The translations under genes were made by a program, and so were the position numbers. The notes beneath the pieces are model-generated. The model saw nothing but the letters and a program-made list of their open reading frames with translations. It made no database searches and was not told where the DNA came from. Shown here piece by piece: positions 33,879-42,001 of a stretch of DNA of 64,000 nucleotides (positions within the stretch are counted from its first letter, which is position 1; each line of letters starts with the position of its first letter). The DNA is from a virus. Location of the stretch: the IMG/VR virus record IMGVR_UViG_3300031857_000002, positions 1-64,000 of that record; one strand, written 5' to 3'.

Positions 33879-36626
33879 TTAGATTCTGCCCACTACCACT
33901 TCAATTGTGCCAGATTCACCGCTGAAGTTTTCCAGGGCTTTTCCAATCACTGCACCAGTTTTGGGTTCTGCTTCTGATCTGGCAGCACCATTCCCCGCTG
34001 ATACCATCATGTCACCTTTGCGTACAGGGCCTTGCACCCGGCACGCCACACGACCTTGCAGAGCAACCACTGCCACGTGTTCAGCATCTAGTCCAGCATT
34101 CATCAGGTAGCTGGGGTTGGTACTTACAACTCCAGCAACTCTGCGATCTGAATCCCATATACTAAGTGTTACTTCTTCAGTGCCGCCAAATGATACCACT
34201 GTACCTGGAGCATAGTCAGTGTCAGCTGTGTATTTTTCAGCCAAGTCAGCGTAGAGTGCTGTGGTAGCTGTGGCAAACAATCGATTAAAGTAGCCTGTTG
34301 AGCTACCAATATTGCCAACTCCATTGGCTGCACCGTTCACAATAGCAATTGCTGTGTTGCCAGTATTGACCAGTAGAACACCAGCTGTGTTAACGTTACC
34401 ACCAGTTACATTGGCTGTGGCACTGATTGCACCAACTGCGCTGATTGCCCCACCAGTGATCACGTTGCCACCAGTAATGTTACCAGCTGCACTGACAATA
34501 CCTACGCTGTAAAGATTGCTACCGTTAATGTTGCTACCTGAAACGTTACTACCTGCTGTGATGTTGCCAGTTGCTGATACTAGGCCGCCTGTAATAATAT
34601 TGCCACCAGTAATGTTGGCAGTGACATTAACAGTAGATCCAGTAAACGTAGTAGAACTAACATTGGCCACACTTAAGATGTTGCCAGCTTGAATGTTACC
34701 AACTACAGAAATTTCTCCTGGAGAAAATAAGTTGCCGCCTGTGATGTTGCCAATCACACTTACAGTTGTACCAGTATGTGTGATAGCATTGACATTGGCG
34801 CCGCCTAATATGTTGGCACCTTGAATGTTACCAGTAGCTGAAATATTTCCAACAGCACTGACAGCACCGGCTGTGATAACGTTGCCAGCAATTATGTTGC
34901 CTGTAGCGGTGACCAGTCCTGCAGTACCAAAATTTCCGCCTGTGACGTTGCCTGTAACCGCTAATGAGGTTAGTGTTCCTAAACTAGTAATATTTCCTTG
35001 CGCCGCATTGGTTACTGTGGCAGCTGTACCAGCACTACCTGTAATGCTGATGGTGTAGCTGCCGCTTAGTCGATCGCTAGATACTGTGCCTGATGTTAGA
35101 GCATTGGCATTGATATTGGTAGTAATCAATGTGCCAATGTTAGCAATACCAGTGGTAAAGATGTTGGCACCATTGATATTACCAATAGCACTGATGTTAC
35201 CCGAAGCGTTGACATTACTACCAGACACATTGCCTGTGGCAGAGATTACGCCTGTTATTAATTGGCCGCCAGTGTAAACAGTCAATATGCTTACACCATT
35301 TACAACACCGTCAATATTTGCGCCAGATGAAGCTATTGATAAAACTGTTGGTCCGTTATTAATTTGATCAGGTGCGGCCGCGGCCCCAATACCAGTCATA
35401 AAGCTGGCATTACCATAAACATACCCAGCGCCAGCTGACCCAGCAAATAGATTTCCACCAAACACATTACCTATTGCGCTGACATTACCAACAGCACTAA
35501 CTGCTCCACCAGTAATTATGTTGCCGCCTGTGATGTTGCCTGTAGCAGTGATCAATCCACCTGTTTGTACATTGGCTGAGATCACATTTCCAACTGCACT
35601 GACATTGCCAAGTGAATTGACATTGCCGCCAATGACATTGCCTTGAATTGATCCAAAGCCAACTATAGTTAAATCACCTGTGGCCGAAATGGCTGCATCA
35701 CTGAGTAAGTTACCACCACGCACGTTGCCTGTGGTTGATATAGCGCCATTGGCTGTAACACTGCTTGTGGTAATGTTATTGCCTGTAATGTTTCCGGTCA
35801 CTGTGAGCAATCCACCAGTGACTAAATTAGCACCAGTTACATTGCCTGTGGCACTAACATTTCCTGCTGTGTCAACATTGCCGCCAGTGATGTTGCCCAC
35901 AGCAGTTATAGTAGTGCTGACATAAACGTTGCCTGCAACTGCTAAATTTGAATTTGGAAGAATATTACCAACTCCAACTTCACCAGTACTTAATACAATA
36001 ACTTTAGTTGATATTGCGGCACCATTAGTTGACGTTAAAATATGTACATCTGCGTTACCTGCCACACCACCAACATTGCTGGTTATTGATCGAATAGCAG
36101 ACGTTGTTCGTGCACCTAATGTAACATCAGAAGTGTACCACTCAATTGATCCAATGGTCTGATTATTTGCTGCCGCGGTATCAGTATCTAAAAATATCAG
36201 TGTTGGTTGGGCAACACCTGCATCACGTGTGATGATTGCATTGCCATTTGAGATTAAATTGCCGCCAGTGATGTTGCCACTGGCACTTAAACTTGCTAAA
36301 CTAAACGAACCTGTCAGTGCTAAATTACCTGCGTTGATGTTACCTGCTACTGTCATGCCTGTGGTCGTAAAAATTGCCACATTGCTAACACCTCCAATTG
36401 AGATGTTAGAATTTCCGCCTGGGGTTTGTATTTCAATTGACGATGTACCATTGAATAACTTGTCGCCAGAGATGTTGCCTGATAACGTAGCGTTTCCGCT
36501 AACTGACAAATTACCATTGATAAAAACAGTAGCGGTGTTAGGGCTTGGTCCTTCAAAGGTCACGAGACCAGTTGAATCAAGAGTTTGAATTGTTAAGTTG
36601 CCGCTGACACGCTTGTAGGTAGACAT
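33879..36626 (-). CDS. Repeat-built tail fibre with C-terminal peptidase-G2-like domain
   Basis: A 915-residue fibre starting MSTYKRVSGN. The N-terminal region (VTFEGPSPNTATVFINGNLS) leads into a distinct module (TLIFLDTDTAAANNQTIGSI, EWYTSDVTLGARTTSAIRSI, about 135-210) as in host-specificity fibre inserts. Then come TGNITGGNI-type repeats, and a C-terminal domain starting YADLAEKYTADTDYAPGTVV and ending GTIEVVVGRI that is closely similar to that of the 1206-residue fibre. The shared end and different middle suggest module exchange between fibres. A CATAAATA box and AAAGGAA lie upstream. Confidence 0.8.
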   Translation of the reverse strand: MSTYKRVSGNLTIQTLDSTGLVTFEGPSPNTATVFINGNLSVSGNATLSGNISGDKLFNGTSSIEIQTPGGNSNISIGGVSNVAIFTTTGMTVAGNINAGNLALTGSFSLASLSASGNITGGNLISNGNAIITRDAGVAQPTLIFLDTDTAAANNQTIGSIEWYTSDVTLGARTTSAIRSITSNVGGVAGNADVHILTSTNGAAISTKVIVLSTGEVGVGNILPNSNLAVAGNVYVSTTITAVGNITGGNVDTAGNVSATGNVTGANLVTGGLLTVTGNITGNNITTSSVTANGAISTTGNVRGGNLLSDAAISATGDLTIVGFGSIQGNVIGGNVNSLGNVSAVGNVISANVQTGGLITATGNITGGNIITGGAVSAVGNVSAIGNVFGGNLFAGSAGAGYVYGNASFMTGIGAAAAPDQINNGPTVLSIASSGANIDGVVNGVSILTVYTGGQLITGVISATGNVSGSNVNASGNISAIGNINGANIFTTGIANIGTLITTNINANALTSGTVSSDRLSGSYTISITGSAGTAATVTNAAQGNITSLGTLTSLAVTGNVTGGNFGTAGLVTATGNIIAGNVITAGAVSAVGNISATGNIQGANILGGANVNAITHTGTTVSVIGNITGGNLFSPGEISVVGNIQAGNILSVANVSSTTFTGSTVNVTANITGGNIITGGLVSATGNITAGSNVSGSNINGSNLYSVGIVSAAGNITGGNVITGGAISAVGAISATANVTGGNVNTAGVLLVNTGNTAIAIVNGAANGVGNIGSSTGYFNRLFATATTALYADLAEKYTADTDYAPGTVVSFGGTEEVTLSIWDSDRRVAGVVSTNPSYLMNAGLDAEHVAVVALQGRVACRVQGPVRKGDMMVSAGNGAARSEAEPKTGAVIGKALENFSGESGTIEVVVGRI

Positions 36627-37211
36627 TTAGAGTTCCTTTGTGTTATTTATGCGGTTTAGGAAGTCTGCAATATCCATAGTTCGAAAGTTTTTAACAGCAT
36701 CAAACTCGGAGATAGCGGCTGTAGTACCTGCCATCACACGCACAAATGCTATTTTAGGAAAGTCTTTCATAACTGTGGTCAACTGTCGTGCCCAGTTGCC
36801 GGTAAATGTAGGTGGTGCTGAGCTTTTTTTATAGAATTCTGTGTCAGCATACACATTGTTAAATTTGGTATGTACTGGACCCATATCAAACCCAATCAAG
36901 TAAACGATTACAGCATTGTCAAAGGCAGCAATGCTGGCAGCTATTGGGCCCGAACTGTAGCCGTAGTACTTTTGTGGCACAGGCAGTGCACCTGATCCCG
37001 GAGTGGGTTTGCGAGTGTAAAATTTGTGTTCTAGTGCGTAGCCTGAATCTTGTATGCGCTCGCTGATGGGGCGATCTGTGCTGACTAGTACCGTGGGTTT
37101 GAAGTCTCTGTACAGGGCATTACACCCATAGATAGGACCAAAATGCTTTAAATTTTCTAAGTCTACCTGTTGTCGGCTTACACCGTTGCCCAATACAAAT
37201 GCTCTGCTCAT
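36627..37211 (-). CDS. Sialyltransferase/DUF115-like glycosyltransferase candidate
   Basis: A 194-residue protein. The start AFVLGNGVSRQQVDLENLKH resembles the nucleotide-sugar-binding loop of GT42 sialyltransferases and DUF115 proteins (GNGPSL..D). It is followed by YGCNALYRDF, VLVSTDRPISE, SGPIAASIAAFDNAVIVYLI and GFDMGP, the same order of blocks as in those enzymes. A sugar-transferase role on fibre or capsid, or on host glycan, is inference; the protein is shorter than typical members. Its ribosome-binding site GGGGGGA lies in the 3' arm of the hairpin that ends the upstream gene. Confidence 0.5.
   Translation of the reverse strand: MSRAFVLGNGVSRQQVDLENLKHFGPIYGCNALYRDFKPTVLVSTDRPISERIQDSGYALEHKFYTRKPTPGSGALPVPQKYYGYSSGPIAASIAAFDNAVIVYLIGFDMGPVHTKFNNVYADTEFYKKSSAPPTFTGNWARQLTTVMKDFPKIAFVRVMAGTTAAISEFDAVKNFRTMDIADFLNRINNTKEL
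36644..36651 (-). promoter_or_regulatory. Late promoter variant (CATAAATA)
   Basis: CATAAATA on the minus strand, 17 nt upstream of the 915-residue fibre gene; the box lies in the last codons of the sialyltransferase-like gene. AAAGGAA follows as the ribosome-binding site. Confidence 0.65.
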
Positions 37212-37244
37212 AAAAAATCCCCCCAGTAATTATCTGAGGGGATT
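37212..37244 (-). terminator. Intrinsic terminator overlapping the next gene's ribosome-binding site
   Basis: Minus strand: AATCCCC paired with GGGGATT over a 15-nt loop, then TTTTTT, directly followed by ATG of the sialyltransferase-like gene. It should terminate transcription of the 256-residue gene. The GGGG arm is also the only Shine-Dalgarno for the downstream ATG. Confidence 0.7.
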
Positions 37245-37259
37245 GGTGAGTCAAATCAA

Positions 37260-38030
37260 TTAGGAAGTGACGTTGTCAACAATAACCACGTCAACCAAGT
37301 TCTGTTGTCCAGACACGTTGGCAGCAGCCGTTGTGCCAGACTTGATAACTGTGCCTTCGTCTGTGAAGAAGTTGGCAGAAAAACGAACATCATTTACAAC
37401 TTGATCAGCGGCGTATGTTGATCCGCCAGCCCAGTCCAACAAGAACTTGTTGGTCAACTTGCTGATTGGAGTAGCTGTAGAATCGTTGTTGGTGTATGTG
37501 ATGGCCATCAAACCGGCTGCAGGAGTCACATCGTTGTCAAGCACACAAACACCCACAGAATTTGCTGTGCCCGATCCTGCTCCGCCAACTGAAGTTGCTG
37601 TGAAAATTGTACCTACACCATAGTTGCTAGGTGCACCATACAAGTTCCAAGTTGTGGTTCCAACTGAAGTGATCTGATATGCTTGGCCAACCAAAAGGCT
37701 GCCATCATTAACAGCAGTAACAGAACCAACTAGATATTTGTGCGATCCTTTTTGGCGGATAATGTATCCTTGAGCAACACCAAGGCCAGCACCAGCAGGA
37801 TTGGCAATGTTAACAATTACATCCACACGAGGATTAGTTGCACTAGGAGTGTCTGTAGCGGCTGCGCCACCTACCACACCCAGATATTGAGCATTAGTCA
37901 TATTACCAACTGAGTTTTTAACTGGGTTAGTTAAACTGCCAAAGTCAGGAAAGCCTAGATCGATGCCTACACTGGCACCACCATTACCGGAACCGGTAGA
38001 TAATTTTTGAATTTTTAGAGGACGACCCAT
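37260..38030 (-). CDS. Virion structural protein (decoration/tail type)
   Basis: A 256-residue protein starting MGRPLKIQKLSTGSGNGGAS. A short basic N-terminus is followed by Gly/Ala/Thr-rich beta modules (VDVIVNIANPAGAG, GSHKYLVGSVTAVNDGS, LLVGQAYQITSVGTTTW). The YQITSVGTT module is common in phage structural proteins. It is transcribed alone between a late box 93 nt upstream and an intrinsic terminator. It may decorate the head or tail; no assignment to a T4 gene can be made. Confidence 0.7.
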   Translation of the reverse strand: MGRPLKIQKLSTGSGNGGASVGIDLGFPDFGSLTNPVKNSVGNMTNAQYLGVVGGAAATDTPSATNPRVDVIVNIANPAGAGLGVAQGYIIRQKGSHKYLVGSVTAVNDGSLLVGQAYQITSVGTTTWNLYGAPSNYGVGTIFTATSVGGAGSGTANSVGVCVLDNDVTPAAGLMAITYTNNDSTATPISKLTNKFLLDWAGGSTYAADQVVNDVRFSANFFTDEGTVIKSGTTAAANVSGQQNLVDVVIVDNVTS

Positions 38031-38114
38031 TTTGATTTCTCCTTATAGAAGCCCAATGCGGGTTCTAGCCGCTACGCTGTGGGTATTAATCTCAGCATAA
38101 AACACCGTATTGTG

Positions 38115-38143
38115 TTGACAAGTATTTATGGAAAATGTAAAAT
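38115..38143 (+). promoter_or_regulatory. Sigma-70 promoter (TTGACA-17-TAAAAT)
   Basis: Plus strand TTGACA (38115-38120) and TAAAAT (38138-38143) with a 17-nt spacer, 27 nt before the TPR-glycosyltransferase ATG. A TGTAAATA box at 38159-38166, 4 nt before the same ATG, may add late expression. Confidence 0.7.
38123..38130 (-). promoter_or_regulatory. Late promoter variant (CATAAATA)
   Basis: CATAAATA on the minus strand facing the 256-residue structural gene, embedded in the spacer of the opposite-strand sigma-70 promoter. The leader would be about 90 nt. Confidence 0.55.
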
Positions 38144-38170
38144 AGTACCATACTGGAGTGTAAATACCCG

Positions 38171-39319
38171 ATGGATATCAATCAAATTATAGAGCAAGGC
38201 AATCAATACCGTGCTGACAACCAGCCTGAGGCTGCGCTACAATGCTATGCTGAGGCAATGCGGCAGGATCGAAAAAATGCTGCCGCCTTCAACAACTACG
38301 GCAATGTGCTACGTGAAGTAGGCGAGCCAGAAGGCGCAATACCATTTTTAACCAGATCCATACAGCTAGATCCCAACAACATCACAGCACAGTTTAACCT
38401 TGCTGTGGCACACTTGTTGAGTGGCAACTATGCGCAAGGATGGCCTGCGTACGAAGTGCGATTTAACTATGAACACTTGGCTGGTACATTTCCAAAATTT
38501 ACACAGCCTCGATGGACCGGTCAAGATCTCAAGGGAAAAACTATTCTTGTGATAGGCGAGCAAGGACACGGGGACAACATTCAGTTTGTGCGCTTCTTGT
38601 ACAACTTACACGTGATGGGCGCAGAGATTATTCTGCAGGTCACAGATGGTCTTGTACCAATGCTGAGTGGCAGTCCCATAATCAAACGTGTGTCTGGATA
38701 CGACTACTCAGTGTCAGACTTTGACTACTGGGTGCCTATCATGAGTATCCCAGGAATATTAGGTATTACACTACAGAACTTACCTAGTCCAATGAATTAT
38801 CTAAATGCTGATGGTGGACTACAGCAACAATGGTTACAAAAGTTAGGTCCAAAAAAACGCATGCGTGTGGGATTTAGTTGGAGTGGCCGCAGAGATGCCT
38901 GGTTAAACCGCCACAAGGGCATGCCGTTTGAAGACATGTTAAAAATGATTCAGGCCAATCCACAGCACGAATGGATTAACTTGCAAATAGATGCCACTGA
39001 TGAAGAAACTGCAACCTTGGAGTCTGCTGGAGTTACAATGTATCCAGGCAGTATTCAAAGTTTTGCTGACACGGCTGCATTGATAGCAAATCTTGATGTA
39101 GTGGTCAGTGTGGATACTGCTATTGCACATCTAGCAGGCGCACTGGGTCGTCCCACATGGATCATGCTCAACTGGTTTGCTGTGGACTGGCGTTGGTTGT
39201 TGAATCGTGACTCTAGTCCGTGGTATTCAACTGCACGATTGTTTCGTCAACCAGTCATGGGCGACTGGACCAGTGTAACCAAGAAGGTTGGTCAATATCT
39301 GGGTTGGTTTAAAGTTTAA
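38171..39319 (+). CDS. TPR-glycosyltransferase fusion (GT9-like)
   Basis: A 382-residue cytosolic protein. Residues 1-95 hold two to three tetratricopeptide repeats (AALQCYAEAMRQDRKNAAAF, NNYGNVLREVGEPEGAIPFL, LDPNNITAQFNLAVAHLLSG). The rest matches bacterial TPR-glycosyltransferases with a GT-B fold: KGKTILVIGEQGHGDNIQFV, RMRVGFSWSGRR, and the C-terminal nucleotide-sugar block VVVSVDTAIAHLAGALGRPT followed by WRWLLNRDSSPWY. It could glycosylate virion proteins or host surface sugars; the donor is unknown. A sigma-70 promoter precedes it. Its stop codon overlaps that of the convergent radical SAM gene. Confidence 0.82.
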   Translation: MDINQIIEQGNQYRADNQPEAALQCYAEAMRQDRKNAAAFNNYGNVLREVGEPEGAIPFLTRSIQLDPNNITAQFNLAVAHLLSGNYAQGWPAYEVRFNYEHLAGTFPKFTQPRWTGQDLKGKTILVIGEQGHGDNIQFVRFLYNLHVMGAEIILQVTDGLVPMLSGSPIIKRVSGYDYSVSDFDYWVPIMSIPGILGITLQNLPSPMNYLNADGGLQQQWLQKLGPKKRMRVGFSWSGRRDAWLNRHKGMPFEDMLKMIQANPQHEWINLQIDATDEETATLESAGVTMYPGSIQSFADTAALIANLDVVVSVDTAIAHLAGALGRPTWIMLNWFAVDWRWLLNRDSSPWYSTARLFRQPVMGDWTSVTKKVGQYLGWFKV

Positions 39320-40719
39320 AGACTGTTGTACCAGTTGGCCAGGCGTGGATAAGTGTCAACAAAACTTTTTCCACGACGTTGATCAAACTGTGTAAAGAAG
39401 CTTTTGAAATCTTGACTAAGGTCGTCAACATCAAATGTGCGATTCTCTTTGTCAAAGTCTTTGTTTTTGTCCCAACCAATCTTGACTTCTTTGTGAGGTA
39501 CTTCAGCCGTGGCCACATAGTGTATGAATCTGTTGATGTTGACCAAGTCGTACTCGTTAAACCACTTGAGGTTATCAGGGTTGTCCATATAGGCTCGAAT
39601 CTCTTGGCTGTATTGCTGGCGCAGTTCCATGGGCAAGATAAACAAATTTTGATAGGTTGGAAAGCGCACAGGAGTAATGCTGTAGTTCACAGCACCTGGT
39701 GATCCGGCGGCTTCTTTCTGTTCTTTGACCCAGTTCAAGAATCCCAAGAATCCATCAATAGCTGGCGCATTCACTGTGCCCATGATAAAGATGGGGTTCT
39801 TGATCAAGGGCGAGTTGCGAATCAATTCAAAGTTGCGAACAAATGTTTCCCATTCCAATCCGTCACGCACGTAGGTACCTTTGTCACCAAATGCTTCTCC
39901 GCTGGTTGTGATTTCAAAGTTTAAGCCGGTCTTTTCCACAATGTCCAAGAACTTGTGTACTTTTTCTGTGGGTATGCCCAAGTTAGTGCAGATGCTGATC
40001 TTAGCATCTGTTTTAAATCTGCCTTCAACCAGCATGTCAAAGAAATCCCAAAGGTATCCACTCATAAAAGGCTCACCGCCTGTGATTTTGAATGTCTTGA
40101 TTGACTTGTGCAGACTTTGATCCCACCACTTGAAGAACGCATTGATGTAAGGATTGTCTGAGCCGTAGTCAAACCCGTCGTCATCATAACTAGCGTGGCT
40201 GTGATGATTGCGAATGTCTGTGGGAAGATTAACGTAAGGTCCGTTTTTCTTTAGGTCTTTGACCCAGGTAGTGCTAGCGCCTGGCCAGCAGTAGCTACAG
40301 GCCATTTGGCATGTTCTGTCAAATGCAACTTCAATGTAGTCAAGGTCAATATCCTCATCCCAAGGTGCATCAAATGCACGTTGTAGATCTTCTTCTGAAG
40401 AGTGTTTGCTAAGGAACACACGATCACCTAAGTTGTCCGGATGTAGTTCTTCATAGGTCCAGCAATACTGACAGTTCAAGGGCTTCTCACCACGTTGCAT
40501 CATTCTGCGTTCTTCTTTTTTGATTGCAGTATTGTGTATGGCACTGGGATTTGTTTTGATTTCTTCAAGGTCTATGTTGTGACCTGGATTGTGATGGCAA
40601 CTAGCAGTTCTGCCGGGACGCAACCATATAGTAGAGTTAAACCACTTGGCTCCACAGAAGCTTTCGCTCTTGGTGTCTAGCACTCGTATTTTCCAACTTT
40701 TGATATCTTCGTTTTGCAT
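39316..40719 (-). CDS. Radical SAM protein with N-terminal twitch domain
   Basis: A 467-residue enzyme from the ATG at 40719; a start 9 codons earlier would run through the terminator stem. The N-terminal auxiliary-cluster (twitch) region has Cys near residues 22, 41, 83 and 86 (FCGAKWFNSTIWL, TASCHH, LNCQYCW). The radical SAM motif CQMACSYC (CxxxCxxC) is near 137-144, and ITGGEPFMSG near 225 supplies the GGEP motif for SAM binding. Such enzymes often modify peptides; no substrate is evident here. It lies downstream of the capsid gene after a terminator and has no clear promoter. Confidence 0.85.
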   Translation of the reverse strand: MQNEDIKSWKIRVLDTKSESFCGAKWFNSTIWLRPGRTASCHHNPGHNIDLEEIKTNPSAIHNTAIKKEERRMMQRGEKPLNCQYCWTYEELHPDNLGDRVFLSKHSSEEDLQRAFDAPWDEDIDLDYIEVAFDRTCQMACSYCWPGASTTWVKDLKKNGPYVNLPTDIRNHHSHASYDDDGFDYGSDNPYINAFFKWWDQSLHKSIKTFKITGGEPFMSGYLWDFFDMLVEGRFKTDAKISICTNLGIPTEKVHKFLDIVEKTGLNFEITTSGEAFGDKGTYVRDGLEWETFVRNFELIRNSPLIKNPIFIMGTVNAPAIDGFLGFLNWVKEQKEAAGSPGAVNYSITPVRFPTYQNLFILPMELRQQYSQEIRAYMDNPDNLKWFNEYDLVNINRFIHYVATAEVPHKEVKIGWDKNKDFDKENRTFDVDDLSQDFKSFFTQFDQRRGKSFVDTYPRLANWYNSL

Positions 40720-40736
40720 GCGAATACTTAGCCAAC

Positions 40737-40762
40737 AAAAAAGCACCCGGAGGTGCTTTTTT
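40737..40762 (-). terminator. Terminator after major capsid gene, UCCG tetraloop
   Basis: A perfect 11-bp stem (AAAAAAGCACC / GGTGCTTTTTT) closed on the minus strand by C(UCCG)G, a member of the extra-stable UNCG tetraloop class, followed by the U-tract. It lies 21 nt after the gp23 stop. The symmetrical A/T tracts could let it act in both directions. Confidence 0.92.
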
Positions 40763-40782
40763 GATTTGAGTACAATCTCTGA

Positions 40783-41979
40783 TTAGGAGAAAGACAAGTT
40801 GGAAACAGCAATCTCACCAACGTAGTCACCAGCATTACCAAAAGATGATGCAGTGTTAGTTAGTTCGATGTAACCATAACGTGTCATGAATGACACAACT
40901 GGTTCGAATGTTGTTGGATCCAATACAACACCACTGCTCATCAATGGAATGTATGGGCAGTAGAATGCAGGAGCGTCAGCTTCTGAAGAACCTTTATAAC
41001 CAACCAACACAGGTGTTGTGTCGCTAGCATAAGAGTCAACGAACACACGCATAGCGCCGTTCAATGTACCAACAAACTTGGTGTTTGTAGGAGCTTCAAA
41101 TGTACCTTCTGTAGTACGTGCAAAGGCAGAAGTAGTTGCAGATTGCAACACTGTCAATGCGGCACTAGATACAACAGCGTAGTTACCAGCGCCACGACGT
41201 GTACGTTGGGCGATCAAGTTAGCAACACGGTTGATCAAAACAGCCAATGCGGCATGCTCGTCACCAACGAATGTAGCTGTACCAGAAACGGTAGCTTGGT
41301 TGTATGTGAACTCAGTAGCAGCCAAAGAACGTAGACTCAAGAGAATCTCTTGGTCGATCTCAGCTGTAATCTCTTGAGCCAAAGCAGCCATGATTTCTGC
41401 TTCAACGTCAATACCGTGCATGGCTTGTGCGTCTTGTGCAGATTCAAATGTCCAACGAGCTTGCAATTTGCGAGTCTTGGCTTCAACAGCTTGCTTCAAG
41501 ATTTGGACGGAAATTTGCTTACCGCCGTTACCTTCCATGGTAGCTGTGTTGCCACCAGTGTAAGCTGTTGCTGTTGCTGTGTCTTTTGGTACTGTAGAGT
41601 ATGCAGTAGCAATAGTGAATGGGCTCAATGCTTCTTGGCCAGCTGTAACGCTAGTTGCGGCAGCAGAAGAATCAGTCAAGCTCTGTGCATAACGTACACG
41701 CAGAGTGTGGATCTGACCAACTGGACCAGTCATTGGCTGAACACCAACCAACTCGTTAGCAATAACGGTTGGCATAACACGTCGAATCACGGGAAGAATC
41801 ACGCGGTTCAATGTGGCAATGTTGCCGGAACTTGTAGAACCTGCAGATGCATTTTCTTTCAAGTACTTGCGTGTGTTCTCAAGGATCACACTCATGGAAT
41901 TGCGACGGGTACCGTTCAAACCTTCGAGCAATGCTTCTTTGGTTTCGCCCCAGCGACTTTCTAACAATGGTTCTGACAT
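40783..41979 (-). CDS. gp23: Major capsid protein (gp23)
   Basis: A 398-residue T4-type capsid protein. Signature blocks: VILENTRKYLKENA near the N-terminus, LNRVILPVIRRVMPTVIANE then LVGVQPMTGPVGQIHTLRVR (about 57-95), the helix KTRKLQARWTFESAQDAQAM (about 168-187), EINQ-type strands (ITAEIDQEILLSLRSLA), LVGYKGSSEADAPAFYCPYI and the C-terminal RYGYIELTNTASSFGNA. T4 gp23 is about 520 residues; this is closer to a minimal HK97 fold without the insertion domain. LKE at about 40-42 is a possible gp21 cleavage point. It is the last gene of the head unit before a strong terminator. Confidence 0.96.
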   Translation of the reverse strand: MSEPLLESRWGETKEALLEGLNGTRRNSMSVILENTRKYLKENASAGSTSSGNIATLNRVILPVIRRVMPTVIANELVGVQPMTGPVGQIHTLRVRYAQSLTDSSAAATSVTAGQEALSPFTIATAYSTVPKDTATATAYTGGNTATMEGNGGKQISVQILKQAVEAKTRKLQARWTFESAQDAQAMHGIDVEAEIMAALAQEITAEIDQEILLSLRSLAATEFTYNQATVSGTATFVGDEHAALAVLINRVANLIAQRTRRGAGNYAVVSSAALTVLQSATTSAFARTTEGTFEAPTNTKFVGTLNGAMRVFVDSYASDTTPVLVGYKGSSEADAPAFYCPYIPLMSSGVVLDPTTFEPVVSFMTRYGYIELTNTASSFGNAGDYVGEIAVSNLSFS

Positions 41980-42001
41980 TTAAGTCTCCTAAAAATTTAA
42001 A

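Noticed and set aside
22064-36626. Regular short repeats that might be read as a CRISPR array
   Set aside because: The repeats keep one reading frame, vary as protein repeats do, and have no constant repeat/unique spacer structure.
41350-41964. 204-codon plus-strand frame opposite the capsid gene
   Set aside because: It is antisense to a clearly identified gp23 gene; Cys/Ser-rich composition and lack of a ribosome-binding site mark it as a shadow.
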